Below the pieces are notes generated by a model. It was not told the DNA's origin. It was given only the letters and a program-made list of their open reading frames with translations, and did no database searches. The translations under genes were made by a program, and so were the position numbers. Positions 1 to 9,157 of a stretch of 64,000 bases of DNA are shown in pieces. Location of the stretch: NCBI GenBank assembly GCA_027214255.1, contig JAPWHL010000004.1, forward strand, positions 62,001 to 126,000. The letters are read 5' to 3'. Positions within the stretch are counted from its first letter, which is position 1, and the number at the start of each line of letters is the position of its first letter. The stretch comes from Roseovarius aestuarii. Its GTDB lineage: Bacteria > Pseudomonadota > Alphaproteobacteria > Rhodobacterales > Rhodobacteraceae.

Positions 1-3000
1 CTTGTCCAAGTCGTCCGCTGCGCTGATCGGTTTATCAACAGGTGGGACTTGGCCGGGCTTACAATCATCAGGACCCTCGGCCAAATGGGCGCACAGCGCC
101 CCGATCGAGGGGTAATCCCAAATCAGGGTTGCATCGACCGGGCGGGCGAGATGGGATTCCAAATCCATCGCCAACATATTCGCAGTGACCGAATCCAGCC
201 CGAAAGATGCGAAAGCCTTGCGCGTATCGATGTCCCCAGCCTCAAGATCCAGGGTACGAACCAGCCATGCCACAACCCAATTTTCTAGGGTTTGCACCGC
301 CACAGATGGGTCGTTGTGCCGGGTCTGAGCCGGCGCCGGCGCATTCCGGGCCACAGGGCTGGGGGCCTGGGGGGATAATTCGATTTCGGGCAACTGCTCC
401 ACCACCGGTGGCACATAATCGGGCGGCCCGATGTCCGTGCCATAAGACGCCACCAAATCGTTCAAATCTTTCTCACCAAGGGCGGCGATTTCACCAAAGC
501 TGGCCGTGGCAGCGCGGCGGGCTACGTCATCAAGGCGGGCATCGCACCAGTGCACGGCTCGGGTCAGTTCGCCATTGTCGGGATCATCGTTATGGCGCGC
601 GCCGACACAGGCCGCCAGAATGGCCCATGCCGTCGCTTCGCCCAAGCCCTGGGCCTTGCGCGCACGCAAACCACCATTGGCGCGGAACGGATAAAGTTCG
701 GGGTCAAAGGCCGCATCGGTCTGACGAATGATCTCGCCCAGTCTGGCGGCCACTGCGGGGTTTCCCAGATCATTGGCCAGGGTGCGTTCCACTTCGCCAT
801 GTGCGTTGAGCGCGCGTGAGCCCAAATGGTGATAAATGCTTTCGGTGGGGCCTTCGAAAATCCGGAATGCGCGCGCGTCACGGAAGATCATCGCCACCAG
901 GTTATGTTCCATATATCCGCGCCCGCCCAACATTTGCACACAATCGTCAGCCGCCTGCCACAGCATCTCGGGGGCTAGCGCCTTGCAGGCGGCATAAAGA
1001 TCGGCATGGGCGCCGCATTTGCTATCGGCGCGCTGTGCCGTTTCCGAAACCAGTGTTTCCAATCCGGTTACCGCCGCGCTCCAATGGGACAGCTTGCCGC
1101 GCGTCAGGGCGTGCTGCGCCAGCGGCCCGGTGATAACGACTCGGCGCTGTGCAAACCCATGCATGATACGCACCAGCCGTTTCAGCGCCCCCAAACCAAG
1201 GGCGGCCAGGCACAACCGGGTGAAACTCATGGCGTCTTGGGCGATATCCAGGCCCTGACCGGGCTTGCCCAACCTGTCGCCGTCCGTCACCGGCACATCG
1301 CTTAGCAGCACCTTGTTTTGAATGGTGGTACGTAACCCCATGGTCAAGGCTTCGTCATCAGTGCGCAAACCGGGCCGACCGCGCCCCAAAACAAAAGCGC
1401 TGATCCCGAGGGGTTGGCCATTTACCTCGGTTTCACGGGCAAAAACCAAAAACTGCGTCGCCCAGGCTGAAGAGCCGCTCCAATATTTGGTGCCGCTCAG
1501 GCGCAGAGTGCCATCGGGTTGGCGGCGCGCCTCGGTTGCGATGGCGCGCACGTTCGATCCTGCGCCCTGTTCGGTATAGGCAAAAGAAATCAATTCGCGC
1601 CCCGTGGCCAGCGGCGGCAGCAGCGCGGCGCGCTGTTCGGGGCGGGCATGGCGCAACAAAGGATACAGGCCCAACCCGTTTTGCAACACGGTAAACACAC
1701 CCAGACTGAGATCCATCGCGCCGATTTGTTCCAACACGCGCACGAAATCCACATTCAACAGGCCCTGGCCGCCTTCGTCAGGGGGCGCTTGCAACCCCAA
1801 AACACCCATATTGCCGAAATCCAACACGGTGTTGGGGGTGAAAGACCGGCGCTCGTCTTGCAGAGTGAAATTGATCCGGTCGCGCCCATAGCTGCGCAAA
1901 TGTGCAATGATGGCATCGGCCCGTGCGCGGCTGTCGGCGGGGCGTGCGGGCGGCGTTTTGCCGGGGCTGGACGGGAATTGCGCGCGCAGTTTATCAAAGG
2001 CCGCCTCGGCCAGAAAAGCGCGGCATCGACCTCGCTGAACCTTACCGCTTGAGGTTTTCGGCAAACCACCGCGATAGGTAAAAACCAAGCTGGACAATTG
2101 AATTTCATGCACTTCTGAAATTATGGCCGCCACCGCCTCGTACAAATCGGCAAGCCGGTCATCAGTGATGGTCTTGTCGGCCTCAATGACCAGGCCCAAC
2201 CGTTCTGTCCCGCCTTGATCAAAGGCAAAGGCGGCGCATTCGGCCCGGGCCAGGGCCGCGTCGGCCAAGCGCACTGTGGTTTCTATATCCTGGGGAAAAT
2301 AATTCGCTCCCCGGATAACGATCATATCTTTGATCCGGCCGGTAACAAACAACTGCCCGCCTTGGAAAAATCCCAGATCTCCGGTGCGCAAATATCCGGT
2401 TTCGCCCTGGGCGGTAGTGGCGCTGAACACCGCCTCGCCGGCATCGGGGCGGTTCCAGTATCCGGTGCCGATGCCTGGCCCGCGGGCCCAAATTTCGCCC
2501 AATTGCGCATCACCCAAGACGGCGAGATTGTCTGGATCAACAATGGCAATTTGCGTGTTCGGACCCGATGTGCCACAGCCCACAAAGGTGATGCCGGTTT
2601 CATCCGGCTGCACCTGCCCGCCACCCAAGGCCGTGCCATTCACCGTAAGGGAGCGCAAACCGGTGGTTTCACGTGTGGCCGTCAACAAAAGCGTGGCCTC
2701 GGCCATGCCATAAGATGGCACGAAAGACGATTTGCGAAACCCGTTGGCGGCATAGGTTTGGGCAAACCGGTTCAATGTGTCCCAGCGCACGATTTCAGCA
2801 CCGTTGCTGGCCACCCGCCAAGATGACAGATCCAACCCTTCGCGGTCGCTCTCGGAAATACGATCGACGCAATAAGCATATCCAAAATTAGGTGAGGCCG
2901 CATGGGTGCCCCCCAATTCGGAAATTGCGCGCAGCCACCGTACCGGCGCGCGCAGGAACGCAGTTGGCGACATCAGCGCCGCAGGAATACCCGCATAAAG

Positions 3001-3690
3001 CGGTTGCAAGAGCCCCTCAACCAGACCGAAATCGTGGTAATATGGCATCCAGTTCACTGATTGGCTGTCGGTGTTGTAACGCCATAATTGGTGGCAATAA
3101 GCCAGATTGGCCCTCAACGCACCACGGGAAATCATGATGCCCTTGGGTTGCCCGGTCGATCCTGAGGTATATTGCAAATATGCAATAACCGATGCGTCCG
3201 GCACCGGGCCGGGAGCCTCTTGGGCCGGGACGCAGACCGAAGTATCGACCAAAGGCAGATCGTTCAGCCCTGATTTGGGCATTTGTCCAATCGCGGTGGA
3301 GATCAAACCATCGGCCAAGATCAGTGCCGCATCACAATCGGCGACGATGGCCAGCAAACGGGGCAAAGACCGCTTCAATCGGCTGGTTTCGGGGGGCGGT
3401 GCGGGCACCGCGATTACTCCCATATCCAAACAGGCCATAAAGGCGACCATAAATTCCAAAGGCGAAGCATACAGCAAAAGTGCTCGCTCACCCGGTTGCA
3501 CCCGGCCCCGTAATGCCGCCGCAACACCCCAGGCGCGGGTACGCAACGTTTCGTAGGATAAAACATCGCCGCTTGCGGCGCTGCCATGAAGCAAGGTGTG
3601 TGACTGACGCTGCGGTGTCATCTCGGCCCGGTGCGTTAAAATGGCACTAAGATCCGCCGAGGTCATATCGAAACTATTGTTTTTGTTCAT
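1..3690 (-). CDS. Fatty acyl-AMP ligase / acyl-CoA dehydrogenase / acyl carrier fusion protein (3' end off window)
   Basis: Open frame of 1230 codons from ATG at 3690 to the window edge with no stop, so the C terminus is missing. Residues about 1-580 are an adenylating domain: the P-loop YTSGSTGQPKG is near residue 175, a WMPYYHDFGLVEGLLQPLY stretch is typical of fatty acyl-AMP ligases, and the A10-type lysine in KTSSGKVQR is K550. Residues about 600-1010 are an acyl-CoA dehydrogenase domain (YTEQGAGSN, TGTKYWSG-like and LGGRGYMEHN motifs). A carrier domain follows, with the phosphopantetheine serine in GLDSV at S1167. In such proteins the ligase activates a fatty acid, loads it on the carrier and the dehydrogenase desaturates it. 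FAAL-led proteins usually start lipopeptide or polyketide assembly lines; the partner genes would lie left of this window. Upstream 3691-3932 shows no clear promoter. Confidence 0.85.
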   Translation of the reverse strand, partial: MNKNNSFDMTSADLSAILTHRAEMTPQRQSHTLLHGSAASGDVLSYETLRTRAWGVAAALRGRVQPGERALLLYASPLEFMVAFMACLDMGVIAVPAPPPETSRLKRSLPRLLAIVADCDAALILADGLISTAIGQMPKSGLNDLPLVDTSVCVPAQEAPGPVPDASVIAYLQYTSGSTGQPKGIMISRGALRANLAYCHQLWRYNTDSQSVNWMPYYHDFGLVEGLLQPLYAGIPAALMSPTAFLRAPVRWLRAISELGGTHAASPNFGYAYCVDRISESDREGLDLSSWRVASNGAEIVRWDTLNRFAQTYAANGFRKSSFVPSYGMAEATLLLTATRETTGLRSLTVNGTALGGGQVQPDETGITFVGCGTSGPNTQIAIVDPDNLAVLGDAQLGEIWARGPGIGTGYWNRPDAGEAVFSATTAQGETGYLRTGDLGFFQGGQLFVTGRIKDMIVIRGANYFPQDIETTVRLADAALARAECAAFAFDQGGTERLGLVIEADKTITDDRLADLYEAVAAIISEVHEIQLSSLVFTYRGGLPKTSSGKVQRGRCRAFLAEAAFDKLRAQFPSSPGKTPPARPADSRARADAIIAHLRSYGRDRINFTLQDERRSFTPNTVLDFGNMGVLGLQAPPDEGGQGLLNVDFVRVLEQIGAMDLSLGVFTVLQNGLGLYPLLRHARPEQRAALLPPLATGRELISFAYTEQGAGSNVRAIATEARRQPDGTLRLSGTKYWSGSSAWATQFLVFARETEVNGQPLGISAFVLGRGRPGLRTDDEALTMGLRTTIQNKVLLSDVPVTDGDRLGKPGQGLDIAQDAMSFTRLCLAALGLGALKRLVRIMHGFAQRRVVITGPLAQHALTRGKLSHWSAAVTGLETLVSETAQRADSKCGAHADLYAACKALAPEMLWQAADDCVQMLGGRGYMEHNLVAMIFRDARAFRIFEGPTESIYHHLGSRALNAHGEVERTLANDLGNPAVAARLGEIIRQTDAAFDPELYPFRANGGLRARKAQGLGEATAWAILAACVGARHNDDPDNGELTRAVHWCDARLDDVARRAATASFGEIAALGEKDLNDLVASYGTDIGPPDYVPPVVEQLPEIELSPQAPSPVARNAPAPAQTRHNDPSVAVQTLENWVVAWLVRTLDLEAGDIDTRKAFASFGLDSVTANMLAMDLESHLARPVDATLIWDYPSIGALCAHLAEGPDDCKPGQVPPVDKPISAADDLDK

Positions 3691-3932
3691 GCCCCACCGT
3701 GCCGCAACCGTGTGTTTGCTATTTCATAATTCGGGCCAGATCGCAGGAACGGCCCGCCCTGAACGATCATTCCGAAAGCTGACTTTAGAAACCGCTAATT
3801 GATCTGTGTCAAGCGTGCGAAGTGTTTGCTATCGCTGTGGCTTGGTCGTGTCGAAAAGTTTCAGATTTCAGTTGCGTTGCCGCTCGTTGCGAGCGCGCCC
3901 AAACCCTTTTCCGAAACTAAAAGAGTGCGACG

Positions 3933-4403
3933 TTGATTTGGATCATGCAACGCCCAACCGCTGGGTCGAAAAAATTTGGGCCTTATCGCCTCTGGAGCGC
4001 AACGCGAAAAGGCACCAACGGGTTGTTCGTGGTGAATGGCACCGCTGCGCATAAATTTCCCAGTGGCGCAGAGGCCAACATCAATGCAGCCGCCAAGGCA
4101 AACCAAGTCGCAATCCAAATCAAAACCGAGACAAAAAGCCTCGCCAAAAAAATAGGCTTCATCGATCAAGAAAACCGGGGGCTGGCAAGTATCGCTGAGC
4201 GGCTCGAAGAACACGACTACCGCTCAAAATGGGATTGGGTCACACTGGCCGCTGGCATGACCCTGACCGCAGGGCTGGTAGATCAATTGCGCCTTTGGTT
4301 TCACTTCACGAGCGCCACCCAAATGACGCGCGCTTCGGCAAGGCTGCCCCGCTCGACGCGCTCCAGGCCGAAAAGAAGAAGAGCATCGCCGCCTTGCAGA
4401 TAA
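3933..4403 (+). pseudogene. Degraded, probably frameshifted ORF of unknown function
   Basis: The first ~120 codons read well: a lysine/alanine-rich helical stretch followed by a likely membrane segment (WDWVTLAAGMTLTAGLVDQL). After about 4310 this frame becomes arginine/proline-rich. The neighbouring frame (through 4432) then shows coding-like GC-rich third positions and a helical AAPLDALQAEKKKSIAAL stretch. A third frame looks coding near 4380-4480. This suggests at least one frameshift, either real decay or a sequencing error. No family recognised. Confidence 0.35.
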
Positions 4404-4463
4404 AACCCTCAAGGCCGCGATGCTTATCTTGATTAAAGCTTGGGATCAGGGAGCTGCCCCACT

Positions 4464-4889
4464 TCAGTCAAGAGTGGCAAGGAAATGCGCCAATCCGGCT
4501 TCAGCCACATCCAAATCTTCGGCCGGGGTGCCCGAGCTGATGCCAATGCCACCGACGCAATCGCCATCGACCATCACTGGAAGGCCGCCGCCTACAACCA
4601 TCAACCGCCCGCCAATTGCCGAGTTAATACCATAGGCCGGACGCCCCGGCTGGCTCGCCTCGCCATAGGCATGGGTCGCCTTTTTCGCCCCCGAAGCGGT
4701 AAAGCTTTTGTCGATCGCGATGGTGATCGAGGTCACTTTGCCGCCATCCATGCGCTCAAACGCCAGCAGATGCCCCGCCACGTCAGTGATCGCGATGCAC
4801 ATCGGCACGCCTATCTCTGTCGCACGTGCCCGCGCGCCTTCAATCAAGACCGCTGCGTCTCCAATGTCCAATGTACGGACCGTTTTCAT
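4464..4889 (-). CDS. glcG: GlcG/HbpS family heme-binding-like protein (DUF336)
   Basis: 141 aa, the usual length for the GlcG/HbpS family, with the family's ITDVAGHLLAFERMDG and GGxPxxxxGxxxGGIGISSG motifs. It lies 33 bp downstream of the malate synthase G gene on the same strand and is almost certainly cotranscribed, which matches the glc arrangement in many proteobacteria. The biochemical role of GlcG beside glycolate/glyoxylate genes is not settled. Some HbpS homologues bind heme and are exported, but no signal peptide is visible here, so a cytoplasmic protein is expected. Start ATG at 4889 follows a GGAGAG-type ribosome binding site. Confidence 0.85.
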   Translation of the reverse strand: MKTVRTLDIGDAAVLIEGARARATEIGVPMCIAITDVAGHLLAFERMDGGKVTSITIAIDKSFTASGAKKATHAYGEASQPGRPAYGINSAIGGRLMVVGGGLPVMVDGDCVGGIGISSGTPAEDLDVAEAGLAHFLATLD

Positions 4890-4922
4890 AACTCTCTCCT
4901 TATATCTTGTTACGTCATTCTC

Positions 4923-7055
4923 TTACGCGATGGTCTTCGCTGCGCGCCGCGCCGCATGGAGCAATGGCTCGGTATAGCCGGATGGCTGAGTTGCCCCCGC
5001 CAGCACCAAATCGCAGGCCGTTTTATAGGCGATGCCATCAAGGCCCGGCGCCATCGGCTGATACGCCGGATCATCGGCGTTCTGCGCATCCACCTTCACC
5101 GCCATACGGGCAAAAGCGGCCAGCACATCTTCTTTGGTGGTGATCCCATGCAGCAGCCAGTTCGCCAGATACTGCGCCGAAATCCGTAGCGTTGCACGGT
5201 CTTCCATCAGCGCCACATCCTCGATGTTGGGCACCTTGGAACAGCCAATCCCCTGATCAACCCAGCGCACCACATAACCAAGGATCGACTGGCAGGCATT
5301 CTCCAGTTCATAAGTCACTTGCTCGGGGCTGAGGTTGCGCCCTTCCATGATTGGCGGCGTCAAAAGATCGTCGCGTTTGGCCTTGTCGCGCATGATCAGA
5401 TTTTTCTGCACCTTGGCTACATCGACCTCGTGATAATGGATCACATGAAGCAGCGCAGCGGTGGGCGACGGCACCCAAGCAGTGTTGGCCCCCGCCTCTG
5501 GATGCGTTTTCTTGGCACTGAGCATTTCGCCGAGATTGTCGGGTTTCGCCCACATGCCTTTGCCGATCTGCCCACGCCCCATAAGGCCTGCCGCCAGCCC
5601 CGCATCCACATTGCCCGCCTCATAGGTCGAGAGCCACAACGCCGAGGCCATCTCGCCCCGCGGGACCACCGGCCCCGCCTGCATCGAGGTATGGATCTCA
5701 TCCCCGGTGCGGTCCAAGAAACCGGTGTTGATGAACACACAGCGCTGTTTTACTGCCTTGATACAGGCCGCCAAATTGGCCGAGGTCCGGCGTTCTTCGT
5801 CCATAATGCCCAGCTTGACGGTATTCGCAGTTAGGCCCAAGATTTTTTCAACCCGCTCAAAAAGCCGGTTCGCAAACGCGACTTCCTCAGGCCCGTGCAT
5901 TTTGGGTTTCACCACATAAACTGACCCCGCACGCGAGTTTCTTTGCCCATCCGTCTTGCGCAGATCATGCATCGCGGCGGCTACCGTCACCATCGCATCC
6001 AGCATCCCCTCCGGGGTCTCCTGACCGTTCATCAGTACCGCGTCGGTGGTCATCAGATGACCGACATTGCGTACAAGGAGCAGCGCACGGCCCGGGTGCT
6101 GAACGGCACTGCCGTCAGGCGCGAGATAGGACACATCGGACACAAGGCGGCGCTCAATCGTATTGCCGTTCTTTTCAAACCGCTCGCACAATTCGCCCGT
6201 CATCAGGCCCAGCCAGTTGCGATAGACCTGCACCTTGTCAGCCGCATCGACTGCCGCGACCGAATCCTCGCAGTCCTGAATAGCCGTCAACGCCGCCTCA
6301 AGCCGGATGTCCGCAATCTGCGCCGGATCAGCCGCGCCGATTTCGCTCGTTCCGTCGATCACGATCTCGATCAATAGCCCATTAACGCGCAGGAACACGC
6401 TGCTGTCGGCGCGAAAACCTGCGAATTGCTCTGGCTTCGCCAAGGTCGTGCTGCCCTGCCCTATCTCGACCCGAAGTGCCGGGCCAGTAACATCAAGACC
6501 GGTCGCGTTGGCCCAAGAGCCGGCTTTGAGTGGCACGACCTTATCAAGATGCGCGCGACCCCAAGCAATCACATCGGCGCCGCGCGCCGCGTCATAGCCG
6601 CCCGCTTTGATCTCACCTGCAATCGCATCAGAACCATAGAGCGCATCATAGAGCGAACCCCAGCGCGCGTTGGCTGCGTTGAGCGCAAAGCGGGCGTTCA
6701 TCACCGGGACAACCAACTGGGGTCCGGCCATCGTCGCGATTTCCGGGTCGACATTCTCGGTCTCGACCATAAAGGGCGCAGGCTCGGGTACAAGATAGCC
6801 AATCTCGCGCAGAAAGGCGCGGTAAGCAGCCCCATCGCCCAGACCATGTTCTTTGTGCCAGATGTCAATTTGGTCCTGAAGACTGCCGCGCCGCGCCAAG
6901 AGGGCAGCGTTTTCCGGAGCCATATCCGCCAAGAGCCCCGCGTACCCTGCCCAAAACTGCTCCGCCGAAACCCCCGTCACCAGCACATCCTTCTCCACGA
7001 ATTCGGCCAACTCAGCAGCCACCGAAAGCCCCGCGCGCTCGACGTAGGTCGTCAT
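4923..7055 (-). CDS. glcB: Malate synthase G
   Basis: 710 aa, close to the ~720 aa of malate synthase G. It condenses glyoxylate with acetyl-CoA to malate and CoA in the cytoplasm. Recognisable features are the N-terminal MTTYVERAGLSVA start, the KPKMHGPEEVAF core segment and the C-terminal MEDRATLRIS motif that carries the catalytic aspartate in this family. It is followed by glcG in the same operon and is divergent from an IclR-family regulator, 134 bp away, that probably controls it. In this window it could help assimilate the acetate released by vitamin B6 breakdown, but it is a general glyoxylate-cycle enzyme and that link is inference. Confidence 0.96.
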   Translation of the reverse strand: MTTYVERAGLSVAAELAEFVEKDVLVTGVSAEQFWAGYAGLLADMAPENAALLARRGSLQDQIDIWHKEHGLGDGAAYRAFLREIGYLVPEPAPFMVETENVDPEIATMAGPQLVVPVMNARFALNAANARWGSLYDALYGSDAIAGEIKAGGYDAARGADVIAWGRAHLDKVVPLKAGSWANATGLDVTGPALRVEIGQGSTTLAKPEQFAGFRADSSVFLRVNGLLIEIVIDGTSEIGAADPAQIADIRLEAALTAIQDCEDSVAAVDAADKVQVYRNWLGLMTGELCERFEKNGNTIERRLVSDVSYLAPDGSAVQHPGRALLLVRNVGHLMTTDAVLMNGQETPEGMLDAMVTVAAAMHDLRKTDGQRNSRAGSVYVVKPKMHGPEEVAFANRLFERVEKILGLTANTVKLGIMDEERRTSANLAACIKAVKQRCVFINTGFLDRTGDEIHTSMQAGPVVPRGEMASALWLSTYEAGNVDAGLAAGLMGRGQIGKGMWAKPDNLGEMLSAKKTHPEAGANTAWVPSPTAALLHVIHYHEVDVAKVQKNLIMRDKAKRDDLLTPPIMEGRNLSPEQVTYELENACQSILGYVVRWVDQGIGCSKVPNIEDVALMEDRATLRISAQYLANWLLHGITTKEDVLAAFARMAVKVDAQNADDPAYQPMAPGLDGIAYKTACDLVLAGATQPSGYTEPLLHAARRAAKTIA

Positions 7056-7163
7056 GATTATCTCTCCGTTTTAGGTGAATTTAACCCGCGCATCGCCGCG
7101 CGGCCCTGTCTTTGGCCGCTGTTTAAGGTCATCGACAGACGCTATCCACGTGATAAAGTGTTT

Positions 7164-7180
7164 TTTCCACGATGCGGAAA
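7164..7180. promoter_or_regulatory. Candidate IclR-family operator between glcB and iclR
   Basis: Perfect inverted repeat TTTCC-N7-GGAAA, 10 bp before the preferred start of the IclR regulator and ~110 bp upstream of glcB. IclR-type proteins often bind palindromes in the divergent promoter beside their own gene. Assignment is by position and symmetry only. Confidence 0.4.
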
Positions 7181-7189
7181 GGTGTCCGA

Positions 7190-7966
7190 ATGGAAGCGCG
7201 GGAAAGTCACGTCCAATCCGTGTCACGAGCACTTAAACTCATGACTATACTTGGCAAATCTAGCCGGGGCATGCGGGTCTCGGATTTGGCGCGCGAAAGC
7301 GGGCTTGCGGTGTCAACCACCCATCGCCTGCTGACCACGCTCGAAAACGATGAATTTGTGCATTTTGACCATGGACAAAGAGAATGGCATGTTGGGCGCG
7401 AGGCGTTCGCAGTTGGCGCGAATTACCTCCAGAAACGCAGCTATGTTGCCCCCGGCATGGGGCAGCTTAGACGCCTGCGGGACGCGACCAAGGAAACCGC
7501 CAATCTGGGTTGCCTTGAGGACGGGCAGTTGGTCACGCTCGGCCAAGCCGAAAGCCGTGAGATCATGCGCGCGATTTCACCGCCGGGGGGGCGCGTACCC
7601 GCTACCTGCTCCGCCATGGGCAAGGCGCTGCTCGCCACTTGGCCCGATACTGAGATTGACAGGTTTATTACGCGCCATGGGTTTACCGCCCTCACCGCCC
7701 GCTCCATCACGGACCCCGCTTCGTTTTGGAGCGAAATTGCCGAGATCCGCCACTCTGGCTTTGCCGTGGATGACGAAGAACACGCCCGCGACCTACGCTG
7801 CATCGGCGCGGCCGTCTTGGGCCCTTCGGGCGAGGCCATCGCGGCAATCTCCGTCTCCGGAATTGCCCAAAGGGTCACACGAGAACGCATTCAAACAGTC
7901 GCAAACAAAGTCATGACAGCGGCCAGTCAATTGTCTCTTCGGATTGGTGGACAAAAAAGACTCTGA
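7190..7966 (+). CDS. IclR family transcriptional regulator
   Basis: 258 aa from the ATG at 7190. An in-frame ATG at 7172 would add six residues but would overlap the palindrome at 7164-7180. An N-terminal winged helix-turn-helix occupies about residues 10-75 (VSDLARESGLAVSTTHRLLTTLE), followed by the IclR effector-binding domain (ATCSAMGKALLAT and ISVSG motifs). Divergent from glcB-glcG, so the most likely target is malate synthase, with a two- or three-carbon acid such as glyoxylate or glycolate as possible effector. Control of the adjacent vitamin B6 genes is also possible but less likely, since those have their own GntR-type regulator. Confidence 0.9.
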   Translation: MEARESHVQSVSRALKLMTILGKSSRGMRVSDLARESGLAVSTTHRLLTTLENDEFVHFDHGQREWHVGREAFAVGANYLQKRSYVAPGMGQLRRLRDATKETANLGCLEDGQLVTLGQAESREIMRAISPPGGRVPATCSAMGKALLATWPDTEIDRFITRHGFTALTARSITDPASFWSEIAEIRHSGFAVDDEEHARDLRCIGAAVLGPSGEAIAAISVSGIAQRVTRERIQTVANKVMTAASQLSLRIGGQKRL

Positions 7967-8033
7967 ACTTTAGGCCGTCGGCCACTCAACTCGGCGCGGC
8001 AGCGTCTCTTTTTAGGGGGCTGTTACGTCAAGT

Positions 8034-8306
8034 TTATCGGACTGTGGTGACGTTGGACAACACTTGGGTCCATGCCGGAATATCGAACAGGCAAGCAAGG
8101 AGTTCGGTATCGACTTTCACGCTTGGTTTCTTGTGATAGATGTGGTCGCTTCGATAGTCCGGATCGCAAGAATACCGCACAGGGTTGGCATACCCGATCA
8201 CAAAGGACGAAAACTCTGTCGGGGTCTGGCGCGCCGCTTTCGCACCAAAATTTCCGGGCCAAACGTGAATGGGCAGCGAACTAATCGCTGCCCATTCACA
8301 GAAGTC
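8034..8306 (-). pseudogene. Open frame without a start codon, possible gene remnant
   Basis: About 90 codons are open on minus (stop TAA at 8034-8036, upstream in-frame TGA at 8307-8309). The composition looks protein-like, for example FVIGYANPVRYSCDPDYRSD and LACLFDIPAWTQVL. There is no ATG or GTG start. The frame lies in the 414-bp space between the iclR gene and the convergent pyridoxal dehydrogenase gene and may be the tail of a lost gene. No family recognised. Confidence 0.25.
8265..8299. terminator. Perfect 14-bp stem-loop downstream of the B6 upper-pathway operon
   Basis: GTGAATGGGCAGCG and its exact reverse complement flank a 7-nt loop. It lies ~80 bp past the stop of the pyridoxal 4-dehydrogenase gene and ~300 bp past iclR, in the convergent gap. 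There is no long U-run on either strand, so termination is plausible but not certain; an RNA-stabilising 3' hairpin is the alternative. The rest of 7967-8380 holds only the remnant ORF. Confidence 0.5.
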
Positions 8307-8380
8307 TCAAACACAAACCGGTTGCATCTGTGCGAGGATCATTTCCATTGAATGGTCGGGGTGGGTTTTGGACATCCCGA

Positions 8381-9157
<777 letters not shown>

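Noticed and set aside
1-3690. Possibility that the left-edge region is a pseudogene, since only short antisense frames are closed there
   Set aside because: Reading the minus strand from ATG 3690 gives 1230 uninterrupted codons with three recognisable domains; it merely lacks a stop within the window.
4440-5189. Long plus-strand open frame over glcG and glcB
   Set aside because: Antisense to two clearly recognised minus-strand genes with full family motifs; no ribosome site and no family resemblance.
6426-7244. 272-codon plus-strand frame over the 5' part of glcB
   Set aside because: Antisense shadow of malate synthase; runs across the promoter region into iclR in another frame.
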